Source of the DNA: Flavimaribacter sediminis
Lineage (GTDB): Bacteria; Pseudomonadota; Alphaproteobacteria; Rhizobiales; Rhizobiaceae
Length of the DNA stretch: 64,000 nt
Assembly (NCBI RefSeq): GCF_019492055.1
Contig: NZ_JAICBX010000008.1
Span: 1-64,000, forward strand
Direction: 5' to 3'
The notes under the pieces are model-generated. The model was given only the letters and a program-made list of their open reading frames with translations. It ran no database searches and was not told the DNA's origin. The translations under genes and the position numbers were made by a program. This document shows, one piece after another, positions 27,129 through 36,122 of this stretch; positions within the stretch are counted from its first letter, which is position 1; every line of letters begins with the position of its first letter.

Positions 27129-27144
27129 TTTCATATCTGTGAAT
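27129..27144. promoter_or_regulatory. Candidate IclR-type operator (copy 3)
   Basis: TTTCATATCTGTGAAT has the core TTCAT-N4-GTGAA, one base different from the perfect site before the iclR gene. It lies in the only long gap within the catabolic series, about 100 bases upstream of the acyl-CoA ligase start. It may mark an internal regulated promoter. Confidence 0.4.
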
Positions 27145-27178
27145 TTCCCGGGTGCATCACCCTCATTAGAGATGCTTT

Positions 27179-28750
27179 TCAGGCATCCGCGACTTCCGGG
27201 TCGCTTGCATTTCCTGCGTTTCCAAAGGATGTCCAGCCGCCATCCACGTACAGGATGCCGCCATTGACGTAGGAAGCTGATGGAGACGCGAGGAACCATG
27301 CGGCATCCGCCACATCTTCAGGACGTCCAAAGTCACCCATGGGAATGCGCTTTCGAATTGCATTGGAATCGATGCGTCCCGCCTGCTCCAGGGCAGCTAC
27401 GCCCGGCGTACGGATATAACCGGGCGCAAGTGTTGCGCTTCGAATGCCTTTCGGCCCCAACTCCGCCGCCAAGCACCGTGTGAAAATGTCTACGCCCGCT
27501 TTCGACGCTCCATAGGCGTGCCGTGGGGCAAAAGGCAGAAAGGTGTTGATCGATCCGAGATTGATCAACACGCCTCCCGACGAGTCCATCAGAGGAATTG
27601 CGGCCCTCGCACAAAGAAATGTGCCGGTCAGATTGATATCCAGAACGCGTTCAAGATCGGCCGCGCTCTGTTCGAGCGCCGGTTTGAACTCGTCCGCGAT
27701 GGCGGCGTTGTTGATCATCACGTCGATACGGCCAAACCGGTCACGGATGCGTTCAAACGCCTGCGTTACATCACTCTCGCTTGAAATATCAGCTTGCAAG
27801 GCGAGTGCATGGTTATCCAGTTCGAGGGCAATCGGTTCCGGTGAATCACGGTCGATCAGCACCACCTGATCGCCGGCGGCGGAAAATCGCCGCGCGATCG
27901 CTGCGCCGATGCCCCGCGCCGCGCCGGTTATAACCGTAACCCGTTTGCTCTCCGACAAAACAGGCGTTGCGGTTTCGGCTCCGGGTTGACCGTCCACCGG
28001 AGGATGCGCATGGCCAGGCTGGTTGAAGGAACCCCAGCCGCCATCAACCGCGAGGACCGAACCGGTAATGTAGCGCGCGGCGTCGGACGCCAGAAAGACC
28101 ACAGCGGAAGCCATTTCGTCGGGACGGCCGAGGCGACCGAGCGGCACGCGCCGGCGGACGGCCGACAGGTCGGCCTTTCCCTCCGCTTCAAGCGCGGCGA
28201 CCATCGGGGTAAGCACGTATCCAGGCGCGATGGCGCAAACGCGGAGGCCGCGCGAGGCCCACTCGCAGGCCAGTGACTTGGTCAACGATATCAGGGCTGC
28301 CTTTGAGGCCGCATAGGCGTTACGGCACGGGTTGCTGACCACGCCCGCGAGCGAGGCGGTGTTCACGATAACGCCGCCAGGTTGCATGCGTTTTACCGCT
28401 TCGCGGGCCAGGACGAATGGGCCGCTGAGATTGGTTCGGATCGTCGCCTGGAAACCGGCGAGGTCAGTATCGACTGTCGCTGCCATGGTCGGCGCCCTTG
28501 CAGCGTTGTTGACAAGGACATCGACGCGTTCGCACACCTCGTCGATGCGGGCGAACATCGCCGTAACCTGTTCTTCGTCCGACTGGTCGCATTCCAGTGC
28601 AATGTGGCCTTCGCCACAGGCGGCGACAGCCGCTGCTACGCCGCTGTTTGGCAGGTCTACGCCAATCAACCGGGCTCCGGTTTCAGCAAATTGCTCCAGC
28701 AGCGCGCGGCCGATGCCACCCGCCGCCCCCGTAATGATTACTGTACGCAT
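27179..28750 (-). CDS. Tandem fusion of two short-chain dehydrogenase/reductase domains
   Basis: This 523-residue protein consists of two complete classical SDR units joined by a Pro-rich linker near residues 245-268. Unit 1 has TGAAGGIG, NNAA, a serine in NTASLAG and YAASK. Unit 2 has TGAARGIG, NNAA, a serine in LGSINT and YGASK. Both thus keep the Ser-Tyr-Lys catalytic set and an NAD(P) glycine motif. SDRs of this type oxidise alcohols or 3-hydroxyacyl-CoA to ketones. The fusion suggests two sequential oxidations of one substrate or a fixed pseudo-dimer. It lies between the flavin reductase and the acyl-CoA ligase. Confidence 0.92.
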   Translation of the reverse strand: MRTVIITGAAGGIGRALLEQFAETGARLIGVDLPNSGVAAAVAACGEGHIALECDQSDEEQVTAMFARIDEVCERVDVLVNNAARAPTMAATVDTDLAGFQATIRTNLSGPFVLAREAVKRMQPGGVIVNTASLAGVVSNPCRNAYAASKAALISLTKSLACEWASRGLRVCAIAPGYVLTPMVAALEAEGKADLSAVRRRVPLGRLGRPDEMASAVVFLASDAARYITGSVLAVDGGWGSFNQPGHAHPPVDGQPGAETATPVLSESKRVTVITGAARGIGAAIARRFSAAGDQVVLIDRDSPEPIALELDNHALALQADISSESDVTQAFERIRDRFGRIDVMINNAAIADEFKPALEQSAADLERVLDINLTGTFLCARAAIPLMDSSGGVLINLGSINTFLPFAPRHAYGASKAGVDIFTRCLAAELGPKGIRSATLAPGYIRTPGVAALEQAGRIDSNAIRKRIPMGDFGRPEDVADAAWFLASPSASYVNGGILYVDGGWTSFGNAGNASDPEVADA

Positions 28751-28763
28751 TCAGTGGTTCTCC

Positions 28764-29276
28764 TTACTCGGATGCCTGGCGGCGGAAGAAGCCGTTGCGG
28801 TGAAGCAGACCGTTTCCGGGCGCCGTGTCGGTCTCGATTACGCCGCCAAAGAACACGCGGTGGGCGCCCTCCTCGACGTGCCGCACGACACGGCAGTCGA
28901 ACCAGCTTATGGCGCCAGCGAGAATCGGAGCGCCTGTCGCACGCTGCTGCCATTGTCCGAATTCGAATCGCGCGGCCGGATCAGGGTGCGGCTCGGAAAA
29001 CCGCCGAGCGATATCGGATTGATCCTCGCTGACGAAATTGACCGCGAACGCGCCCGCTTCCGCGATAAGAAGCGGCGCGGCGGTGACATGTTTCAGACAG
29101 ACCGCCAGCATTGGCGGTTCCGTCGTTACTGAACAAATGGCGGTGCACGTGACGCCGTCGTATCCGTCTTTCGTTTGGAAAGTCACGACGGCCACGGGCG
29201 ATGGCACGTTGCTCATTGCGGACTTGTATTTTCCGACAAGGTCGCGGGTCAGCATTTCGGTCGAACCGTCATCCAC
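28764..29276 (-). CDS. Flavin reductase family protein (FMN-binding split barrel)
   Basis: This 170-residue protein matches the small NAD(P)H:flavin oxidoreductases of two-component monooxygenases: an N-terminal PSPVAVVTF region, the flavin-contact segment GVTCTAICSVTTEPPMLAVCL, and AVNFVSEDQSDIARRFS. It would supply reduced FMN or FAD to a partner oxygenase. No obvious partner oxygenase of the HpaB/HsaA type is adjacent, and the BVMO at 17240 should reduce its own flavin. The partner may be elsewhere, or the reductase may act with an acyl-CoA-dehydrogenase-fold protein. It starts 30 bases after the SnoaL-like gene. Confidence 0.88.
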   Translation of the reverse strand: MDDGSTEMLTRDLVGKYKSAMSNVPSPVAVVTFQTKDGYDGVTCTAICSVTTEPPMLAVCLKHVTAAPLLIAEAGAFAVNFVSEDQSDIARRFSEPHPDPAARFEFGQWQQRATGAPILAGAISWFDCRVVRHVEEGAHRVFFGGVIETDTAPGNGLLHRNGFFRRQASE

Positions 29277-29306
29277 TTGGAAGCCCTTTCGCTGGTTTCG
29301 GGACAG

Positions 29307-29846
29307 CTAGTCGTTACTGGCGAAAAGACGATAAATCGGGTCTTCGGGTTTGGCGCCTCCAACTGGCTGTCGTGGTCCGAAGCGTTCCTGTTCGCTACCC
29401 TTGGGGACCGTCTGTTCCTCTACCCAGTCGTAAATTACAGTGCGCCGGGCTACCCGCCATTCGTCCTGACGTTTTTCAAACTGATCACAATAACGACCGA
29501 CGAGAAGATACTGTCTGGTCACGCCATCAGCGCCCGCGCCACGCTGGTAAGCGGTGAAATAGCTTTCGACATCCGCCTGGTCCGAATCGGGGAACTGAAT
29601 AAGTATATTGCTGACGACATGAATATTGCGCGCTCCGGACGCCCAAACCTTTTTGGCCATCTGGACAAAGCCTTCGATCGGACCGTTGTAGGCGCCGTGA
29701 TTATCGATCGCATCAGGCCAATAGGCGCTGCGCAACGCTTCCTCGTCCGCCCGGTCAATTCCGCGGCAATATCGGTACATGCAGTCGCGAATGGCTTCCC
29801 GGTCGACTAGTTCGACCACAAGCGCCTCGGTGGATCTGTCGGTCAT
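29307..29846 (-). CDS. SnoaL-like / nuclear transport factor 2-fold protein
   Basis: This 179-residue single-domain protein has the NTF2-like pattern of the ring-hydroxylation beta-subunit and scytalone-dehydratase-like group: [23 protein letters not shown], a [12 protein letters not shown] segment, [10 protein letters not shown], and [12 protein letters not shown]. Such proteins often act as dehydratases, isomerases or accessory subunits in aromatic, steroid or terpenoid catabolism. Its ATG overlaps the stop of the NDP-forming acyl-CoA synthetase by four bases, so translation is coupled. The specific reaction cannot be read from sequence. Confidence 0.82.
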   Translation of the reverse strand: MTDRSTEALVVELVDREAIRDCMYRYCRGIDRADEEALRSAYWPDAIDNHGAYNGPIEGFVQMAKKVWASGARNIHVVSNILIQFPDSDQADVESYFTAYQRGAGADGVTRQYLLVGRYCDQFEKRQDEWRVARRTVIYDWVEEQTVPKGSEQERFGPRQPVGGAKPEDPIYRLFASND

Positions 29847-31951
29847 TGTTCACACTCCTCCTTCCTCACGATCAGGGCGTCCAGCGCAACAGCGCCCTGG
29901 CCCTCCGGCATCACGCGCACCGGATTGAGATCTATGCTGTCGATTTGATCGCGGTGCGCGTATGCGAAACGCGACAGATCCGAAAGGAGTTGGGCAAGCG
30001 CTTCGATGTCGCTGCGTCCGGCTCCGCGCACGCCCTCGAGCAACGGGAAACCCTTGATCTCCCGAATCATCCGGCGCGCTTCCTCGAGACCGAATGGCGC
30101 GGCGCGGAAAGTCACGTCCTTCAATACTTCCACAAAGATGCCGCCGAGGCCGAACATGACGACCGGACCAAGAACCGAGTCCTGCGCCACGCCAACAATC
30201 GTTTCCACTCCATCGCCCAGCATGGGGGCTACAATAAGCCCCTCGACACGGGCATTCGGCCTCATTTCAGCGGCGCGCGCGAGAATCGCTTCGGCATTGT
30301 CCCGCACCGTTTGCGCATCCCTCAGATTGACTGCAACGCCTGAAATTTCCGTCTTGTGCGCGATATCCGGCGAACAGATTTTCAGAACAACCGGATATCC
30401 GATCTGCTCCGCCGCCTTCACCGCTTCATCAGGCGTTGACGCCAGCCGTTCTGCAGGGAAACTCAATCCGGCTTCGGTAAGTATGACTTTTGCGGTCACT
30501 TCACTCATGGCGCCGCTATCGGGTAACGGAACAGGCGACATGGGCGCTGGCGGTGCTTCCTTGTCTTTGCGGGCGAAACTGTCTGAGAAACGAACCAGCG
30601 CGCCCAGCGAGGACGCGAGCGCCGATCCGTCTTCATAGACAAGGAAACCCTCGGCCTCGTAACTGCGCACCACGTCTTCCGGCGCGGACATTGTGACGCT
30701 GCGGATGGAATGCGGCGATGCGGCTACTCCCTGCATGATCGCAGAGCGCAGCGGTTCGGCAAAGGTTGGGCTAGCAGGGCCGGCGCCAAGAATCGCCGTG
30801 AACACGTCATAACCACCCATGGTAACCATCGCCTCGACGCTTGACGTAATCAAGTTCATATCCGTGGCGGCTTGCGCTGTGGCGTCGACCGGATTGCGAG
30901 GCGAGGCGTAAGGCAGCAAGGCAAGAAGTTTCTCCTGCGCCTCCCGGGGCATTGGCGAAACATCAAGTCCCGCTGCTGCGCTGTCGTCGGCCAGTTGTAT
31001 CCCGAAGCCGCCAGATAGCGTAAATATTCCGATTCGGTTGCCAGCCGGATACCGTCCGGCTGCGCACGCATAAGCGATATCGATTTGCTCAGCGGTGGTC
31101 GCCGCCCGGTGTACGCCATACTGACGCAATACTGCATCGAACACTTCGTCCGAGCCGGCCAGGGCTGCTGTATGCGAGGCCGCTGCCTCAGCGCCGACAG
31201 TCGATCTCCCGGTCTTCATGAAAACGACGGCCTTGCCGTTATCACGGGCCGTTTCGAGCGCCTTGATGAAGACGTCACGATCCTGCACGCCTTCCGCATA
31301 GGCCATCACAACCCGTGTTTCATCCTGACGCACCATCCAGTGAAGCGCCTCGGCGACGTCGATATCCGCTTCGTTGCCAGTGGTAATCCAGTGGCTGACG
31401 CCCAACCCCCGCTTGCGGGCGAGATGAGCCAGATGGGCGCCATAAGCGCCGCTCTGGGACACGATGCCGACTGGGCCGGGCATTATGAACTGTTCGTCGA
31501 GAATGACTGAAAACGTGCCGTAATATCCCTTCGCGGGATTGAACACCCCAAGGCAGTTCGGGCCCAGCAGTCGGAGGCCGGCCTCTTTGGCGAGGCCAGT
31601 CATGCGTTTCTGCTGCGCTGCGCCTTCCGCGCCTGTTTCCGCAAAGCCTGCAGAAAATACGATGGCCGATCTGACGCCGCGCGCGGCACAGTCCTCAACT
31701 GCCCGCAATGTCGCTGAGGCAGGAACTGCAAGAATGGCCGTGTCGGGCGCTTCCGGCAAATCGGCAAGCGCCGCATAGGACTTCATGCCCTGCACCGTAT
31801 CCCGTTTCGGATTAATCGGATAAACACCGCCTTTGAAGCCGCCGTCGCGCAGATATCGTAATGGCCGACCACCAATTCGCGCAGGATTGTCGGATGCGCC
31901 CACCAACGCGACGCTGGCCGGCGACAAGAGCGTTTCAATGGCGTCAGTCAT
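29843..31951 (-). CDS. NDP-forming acyl-CoA synthetase (acetate-CoA ligase family)
   Basis: The 702 residues carry, in order, a CoA-binding Rossmann domain ([21 protein letters not shown]), a succinyl-CoA-ligase-like domain with the likely phospho-histidine segment [21 protein letters not shown] near residue 260, and a C-terminal ATP-grasp domain ([20 protein letters not shown] ... [18 protein letters not shown]). Such enzymes interconvert acyl-CoA and acid with ADP and phosphate. It overlaps the upstream SMP-30 gene by eight bases. The cluster thus has two chemically different CoA-ligase types, perhaps for two pathway intermediates. Confidence 0.92.
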   Translation of the reverse strand: MTDAIETLLSPASVALVGASDNPARIGGRPLRYLRDGGFKGGVYPINPKRDTVQGMKSYAALADLPEAPDTAILAVPASATLRAVEDCAARGVRSAIVFSAGFAETGAEGAAQQKRMTGLAKEAGLRLLGPNCLGVFNPAKGYYGTFSVILDEQFIMPGPVGIVSQSGAYGAHLAHLARKRGLGVSHWITTGNEADIDVAEALHWMVRQDETRVVMAYAEGVQDRDVFIKALETARDNGKAVVFMKTGRSTVGAEAAASHTAALAGSDEVFDAVLRQYGVHRAATTAEQIDIAYACAAGRYPAGNRIGIFTLSGGFGIQLADDSAAAGLDVSPMPREAQEKLLALLPYASPRNPVDATAQAATDMNLITSSVEAMVTMGGYDVFTAILGAGPASPTFAEPLRSAIMQGVAASPHSIRSVTMSAPEDVVRSYEAEGFLVYEDGSALASSLGALVRFSDSFARKDKEAPPAPMSPVPLPDSGAMSEVTAKVILTEAGLSFPAERLASTPDEAVKAAEQIGYPVVLKICSPDIAHKTEISGVAVNLRDAQTVRDNAEAILARAAEMRPNARVEGLIVAPMLGDGVETIVGVAQDSVLGPVVMFGLGGIFVEVLKDVTFRAAPFGLEEARRMIREIKGFPLLEGVRGAGRSDIEALAQLLSDLSRFAYAHRDQIDSIDLNPVRVMPEGQGAVALDALIVRKEECEQ

Positions 31952-32858
31952 TCTTCATGGCTCCTTGATGCTGTCCCAGCCGCGGCTCCGGCAGCCCCGC
32001 TACGCCCAGTCCCTCAATGGCGAACAGATGCCCTCCGAGGGGATGTCGAGAAATGGCGCGTCCCGAACCGGAATTCTTGATTGAAGTTACGAACAGCGTT
32101 GTGAGATCAGGGCCGCCGAACGCCATGCAGGTGGGCATGTCTGTTGGCGCCTGAACCATACGGTCCAGCTCTCCGTCAGGGGTAAAGCGTGCAATCTTGC
32201 CTGCCTGGACGAGCGCAACCCACAGACAGCCTTCGCTGTCGACGGTCGCGCCATCCGGGCTCGATGCAAACCGCTGCGTATCAGCGAACATCCTGGGTTC
32301 GGTCAACGCCGCGTCGTCGGCGCCGTAGGAATAGGCGCGGATTATGCGATCAAGACTGTCCGAGAAATACATCATGTCGCCGTTCGGACTGAAGCCAAGC
32401 GTATTTGCTATCCGGATTCCGTTGGCCAGCACCTGTGCCGACCCGTCAGCCGAAACACGCATCAGTTCGCCCACAGGTTCGGCTTGGACGCCCATTCCGC
32501 CACATACGAACCGGCCCTGGCGATCGACCTTGCCGTCATTGAACCTGGCATGCTCATTTTGATGCTCGGGTATATAGAGAGGCTTGACCGCCCCGCTTTC
32601 CACATCGACCAGGTAGAAACCGTCGACAAGCCCGGCCACAAGGCCGCCGTCTTCGGTCAATCCTACCGATCCAACGATTGAGGGTGTGTCGATGCTGTGG
32701 CACCCCGTACTGCCAATATCATGATAGCGAATCTTGCAGGCGGTTCCATCCACCCAGTAGAGGCGCTGCCGACGATCGTCCCAGACCGGGCTCTCTCCAA
32801 GCATATCCGGTTCTTGCGAAATCCGCGTCGCTGTAACGGTGTTTATGTGCGAAGCCAT
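31944..32858 (-). CDS. SMP-30/gluconolactonase family protein (paralogue 1)
   Basis: This 304-residue six-bladed beta-propeller of the SMP-30/regucalcin/gluconolactonase family has LGESPVWDDRRQRLYWVD (metal-binding Glu), ARFNDGKVDRQGRFVCGGM, NTLGFSPNGDMMYFSDS and SSPDGATVDSEGCLWVAL, matching the metal-ligand regions. The family hydrolyses lactones with a divalent metal. Next to a Baeyer-Villiger enzyme, a lactone-opening role is a reasonable inference. A second member is encoded at 36123..37001. The 196 bases upstream hold a palindromic element. Confidence 0.9.
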   Translation of the reverse strand: MASHINTVTATRISQEPDMLGESPVWDDRRQRLYWVDGTACKIRYHDIGSTGCHSIDTPSIVGSVGLTEDGGLVAGLVDGFYLVDVESGAVKPLYIPEHQNEHARFNDGKVDRQGRFVCGGMGVQAEPVGELMRVSADGSAQVLANGIRIANTLGFSPNGDMMYFSDSLDRIIRAYSYGADDAALTEPRMFADTQRFASSPDGATVDSEGCLWVALVQAGKIARFTPDGELDRMVQAPTDMPTCMAFGGPDLTTLFVTSIKNSGSGRAISRHPLGGHLFAIEGLGVAGLPEPRLGQHQGAMKND

Positions 32859-32926
32859 GGCGTTCTGCTTTCCGATTCAGGCCAGTCCGGTACGGTTCGG
32901 GTCGCCGCCGACGAGGCGACGACGAC

Positions 32927-32954
32927 CCTCCCGGGAGGAAGCCCGCTTGCGGGC
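32927..32954. repeat. Small palindromic element, copy 2
   Basis: The palindrome CCTCCCGGGAGG is followed by AA and the hairpin GCCCGC-TT-GCGGGC in the gap between the SDR and the SMP-30 gene. It resembles the element at 12984-13002. It may be an extragenic repeat or an mRNA-stabilising or attenuating hairpin within the operon. Confidence 0.35.
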
Positions 32955-33054
32955 CGAAACTTGGACAGGCGCCTTTGCAGCAGAACATGACGACCATGCG
33001 GTGGACGGGTCCAGAACACTGAATTGAGACCTGGTGTTCATCACGGATATATCC

Positions 33055-33813
33055 TCACGAAAACGCGTAGGTAATTCCGCCGTCGACCAGGATCATCTCG
33101 CCGGTGATGAAGGACGCGTCACCGGAAGCGAGAAAGACGGCCGTATTTGCCATGTCTTCCGGTTGGCCAAGGCGACCGATCGGCACCCTTTGTCGGCGCC
33201 TTTCCCAGGCCTGCTCGTCAAGCACAAGATTTGCGCCGTCTGTCTGGGTGGGTCCGGGCGCGATCGCGTTGACGCGAATATTCATCGCGCCAAACTCCGC
33301 CGCGCCGGAACGGGTCGCAGCCGCGACCGCCGCCTTGACCGAGCTGTACATCACGCCATTCTTCATCGCGAGAACCGCTGAAGGCGATGCGATATTTATG
33401 ATGACGCCATGGCCGGCGTCGCGCATTTGCGGCAAAACAGCTTGATATCCCCATATCACGCCCTTGAAGCCGACATCGATCATGCGGCCAATGGTGGCCT
33501 CTGACTGTTCCTCTAATGGCCCGTAGCGGTTCCACATGGCGTTGTTGACCAGAATGGTGATGGAGCCGAAGGCTTGTTTCAGCGCATCCGCGGCGGCGAA
33601 AACATCGTCCCGATTGGCCACATTTCCAGTCAGCGCTACAGCCTCGCCGCCTGCGGCTATGACTGCCTCGGCGCCCTTTTCTGCAAACTCCTGCTTGATA
33701 TCCAGCACGCCAACCTTGGCGCCTTCGCGAGCGAAAGCTTCCGCTATTGCGCGGCCAATTCCCTGACCGCCCCCGGTCACCAGAGCAACATTTCCCAGTA
33801 GTCTTTCAGACAC
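33055..33813 (-). CDS. SDR family oxidoreductase
   Basis: This 252-residue classical SDR has a cofactor motif TGGGQGIG, NNAM (the usual NNAG variant), a serine in NIASPSA, YSSVK as the Tyr/Lys pair, and the C-terminal GEMILVDGG. It would oxidise an alcohol or reduce a ketone with NAD(P). It is the first gene of the long minus-strand catabolic series and is transcribed divergently from the iclR gene. The shared 270-base gap holds two inverted repeats. Confidence 0.92.
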   Translation of the reverse strand: MSERLLGNVALVTGGGQGIGRAIAEAFAREGAKVGVLDIKQEFAEKGAEAVIAAGGEAVALTGNVANRDDVFAAADALKQAFGSITILVNNAMWNRYGPLEEQSEATIGRMIDVGFKGVIWGYQAVLPQMRDAGHGVIINIASPSAVLAMKNGVMYSSVKAAVAAATRSGAAEFGAMNIRVNAIAPGPTQTDGANLVLDEQAWERRRQRVPIGRLGQPEDMANTAVFLASGDASFITGEMILVDGGITYAFS

Positions 33814-33960
33814 GCCTGCATCCTTCCTGCAAGAAGGAATTCATCCTCGTTGCGTCCTTGGTCCGGAGTCGACGTTCCATAGATCGTACACAGCAACGAG
33901 GGCGGTCGCCGCTCGTTGTCAGGGTTTGTGAACCGGCAAGGCGTGGATGTCCTCCCACGA

Positions 33961-33985
33961 GGTGATCCGGTCAAACCGGGTCACC
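33961..33985. promoter_or_regulatory. Inverted repeat in the SDR/iclR divergent promoter region
   Basis: GGTGATCCGGT and ACCGGGTCACC are inverted repeats with one mismatch and a three-base spacer. The site lies about 150 bases upstream of the SDR start and 100 bases upstream of iclR. It is a candidate regulator site for the large catabolic operon and is different from the TTTCACAATTGTGAAA palindrome. Confidence 0.4.
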
Positions 33986-34050
33986 AACCTGTTTCGCAGC
34001 TTGCCATGTGGAGCGGAGTCGAGCTAGAAAATTCTATATGTGATGGCCAA

Positions 34051-34066
34051 TTTCACAATTGTGAAA
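34051..34066. promoter_or_regulatory. Perfect palindrome before iclR, candidate IclR operator (copy 1)
   Basis: TTTCACAATTGTGAAA is a perfect 16-base palindrome ending 16 bases before the iclR start codon. IclR-family proteins commonly bind short palindromes of this size near their own promoters. Related TTCAY-N4-GTGAA sites lie at 37094 and 27129 in front of other genes of the cluster. Confidence 0.55.
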
Positions 34067-34082
34067 ACCTGGGAGGAGCGCC

Positions 34083-34862
34083 ATGTCAGACAAGCAGGTG
34101 AAATCTGCTACGCGGGCCATCGAAATGCTCGAATATTTCAAGCTTGCCCAACAACCGCGCTCGATGTCGGAACTCGCGCACGATTTGGGATATCCTCTGT
34201 CCAGCACCACCGTCTTGCTCAAGACTTTGGTAAAAATGGGTTATGTGAACTACGACCGCACACGGCGCGTCTATTTTCCAACGCCGAAGGTCACGGCGCT
34301 CGGCGAATGGATTCCGCGCGCATTGTTTGGAGCCGGACAAATTCTCGATGCGCTCAACGACGTTCATGCGGCGACCCATGAAGGGGTGTTCATAGGCGCG
34401 AAGAACGATATCTACCTGCAATATCTTAAAACGAAGCAGTCACTCCACGCGCTGCGCTTTCATATCGAGGAAGGCACAGTGCGTCCGATCATCAAGTCCG
34501 CCGCAGGCTGGGTGCTTTTGTCGACCCTGACGGACGAAAAGATCGAAAACATGGTGAGGCGGGCGAATATTGCCGTCGGCGCGCCGACTGAACGGGTACG
34601 GATCAAGGACATCTTCACGGAAATCGAGAAAATCAGGCGCAACGGTTATGCTTGGGCAGAAAATGTACCATTCCAAGGAGGCGCCACCCTGGCAATATTG
34701 CTGGATGTGCAGGTGGATAATCAACCCGTCACGCTGGCGCTCGGAGGCGCTGAACAGCGCATGCGCCAGAATGCGGACAAGTACCTGACTGTGTTGCGCG
34801 ACGCGGCGAGCACCATTCGCGCCACGCCGGATTTCGATACGCCGATTCAGATTGAAATCTGA
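34083..34862 (+). CDS. IclR-family transcriptional regulator
   Basis: This 259-residue protein has an N-terminal winged helix-turn-helix (KSATRAIEMLEYFKLAQ, then PRSMSELAHDLGYPLSSTTVLLKTLVKMGYV) and a C-terminal effector domain of IclR type (AGWVLLSTLTDEKIENMV, then GYAWAENVPFQGGATLAILL). GGGAGG lies eight bases before the ATG. The effector pocket of the family binds small aromatic or aliphatic acids, so the effector is probably a pathway intermediate. It sits between the two divergent arms of the catabolic cluster. A perfect palindrome just upstream suggests autoregulation. Confidence 0.93.
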   Translation: MSDKQVKSATRAIEMLEYFKLAQQPRSMSELAHDLGYPLSSTTVLLKTLVKMGYVNYDRTRRVYFPTPKVTALGEWIPRALFGAGQILDALNDVHAATHEGVFIGAKNDIYLQYLKTKQSLHALRFHIEEGTVRPIIKSAAGWVLLSTLTDEKIENMVRRANIAVGAPTERVRIKDIFTEIEKIRRNGYAWAENVPFQGGATLAILLDVQVDNQPVTLALGGAEQRMRQNADKYLTVLRDAASTIRATPDFDTPIQIEI

Positions 34863-34876
34863 TTTCAGGCTATCGT

Positions 34877-36076
34877 TTAACTGTCTGTTATCGTAACGAC
34901 TTCCGGCCTATCCCAGCTTCCGGAACTTGGCCTGTCCATTTGTCGTGTCGCCTTTATCTCCCGTGCGTTCGGATGAACAATCGGAAACCCTGTCCAGTTG
35001 TTCGGTCGAGCGCGAATGTATTGTGGCGGATATTCCATATCGACGCCAAGCGCTGCGGCCGCATGCATCGGCCATCGCGGATTGTCGAGCGCAGCGCGCG
35101 CAATCGCCACCATATCAGCTTTCCCGGATGTGATAATCTCTTCAGCCTGCTCCGGTTCGACAATCAGCCCGACAGCCATCGCCGTCAGCCCGGTCTCGGA
35201 TTTGATGCGGGCGGCGTACTCCACCTGGTGACCGGGCGTCGCCGGAGGTATTTTGCATCCTGGCGCCAGATTGCCCGCCGACATGACGACATAATCGATG
35301 CCGATGGCCTCAAGCTCACGCGCAAGCGTGACAGCATCATCGAGCGTCAATCCATCCGGATGATAGTCGGAACTGTTCATCCTGAAACCCAGAGCCTTGT
35401 CCGCCGGCCACACCTCGCGAATGGCCTGCGCCACCTCCAGTGGAAATCTCATGCACTTGACGACGTCGCCGCCATACAAATCTCTGCGCCGATTGGTCAC
35501 GGGCGACAGAAACTGGTGCAGCAGGTAACCATGGGCGCCATGTATCTCCAGCAGGTCGAAACCAGCCCTGTCCGCCCGTTCCGCAGAGTCCTTGAAAGCG
35601 CGACGCACCCGCGCCAGGGCGTCAGCGTTCATCTCTGCCGGACAGTGCCACGAATCGTCATAGGCCAGCGCCGACGGCGCCCAGGTCTGCCAGGCGCCCT
35701 CTTCCGGCGGAAGTGATTCCCCGCGCCAGCGGTCGCGCACAGATCGGCAGGATGCTCTGCGCCCGGCGTGGCTCAGCTGAATGCCGATGCGAGACGAAGA
35801 GAGTTTCCTGGTTTCTGTTACGATTTCCCGCAGCTTTTCTTCATGAGCGTCGTTGTAGAGGCCGAGACATCCGTGTGTTATGCGCCCAGCCGCTTCCGGA
35901 GCCGTCGCCTCCATGATGACGAGACCGGCGCCCGACATCATCATCCCACCTATGTGAATCAGGTGCCAGGATTGCGCCAGACCTTCCTCTGCGCTGTACT
36001 GGCACATGGGAGATATCGCGATGCGATTCCCGAGAGCCAGGCCTCCGACGGTAATTGGCTGAAACAGGTTGCTCAT
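34877..36076 (-). CDS. NADH:flavin oxidoreductase, Old Yellow Enzyme (YqjM/NamA-like)
   Basis: This 399-residue FMN-dependent TIM barrel starts at the ATG at 36076, with GGAGGGA seven bases upstream; the longer frame would overlap the upstream gene. YqjM-like features are the Cys in ISPMCQYSAEEG, LSHAGRR, the active-site pair in EIHGAHGYLLHQFLSP, NRRRDLYGG, and a C-terminal GKADMVAIARAALDNPRWP. Family members reduce activated carbon-carbon double bonds such as in 2-enones. In this cluster it could saturate a cyclic enone before ring oxidation. It follows the second SMP-30 gene in a probable two-gene operon and converges with iclR. Confidence 0.92.
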   Translation of the reverse strand: MSNLFQPITVGGLALGNRIAISPMCQYSAEEGLAQSWHLIHIGGMMMSGAGLVIMEATAPEAAGRITHGCLGLYNDAHEEKLREIVTETRKLSSSRIGIQLSHAGRRASCRSVRDRWRGESLPPEEGAWQTWAPSALAYDDSWHCPAEMNADALARVRRAFKDSAERADRAGFDLLEIHGAHGYLLHQFLSPVTNRRRDLYGGDVVKCMRFPLEVAQAIREVWPADKALGFRMNSSDYHPDGLTLDDAVTLARELEAIGIDYVVMSAGNLAPGCKIPPATPGHQVEYAARIKSETGLTAMAVGLIVEPEQAEEIITSGKADMVAIARAALDNPRWPMHAAAALGVDMEYPPQYIRARPNNWTGFPIVHPNAREIKATRQMDRPSSGSWDRPEVVTITDS

Positions 36077-36122
36077 ACTGTCATCCCTCCACGGACATTG
36101 TGCGCATTTGCCTCGACACGCG

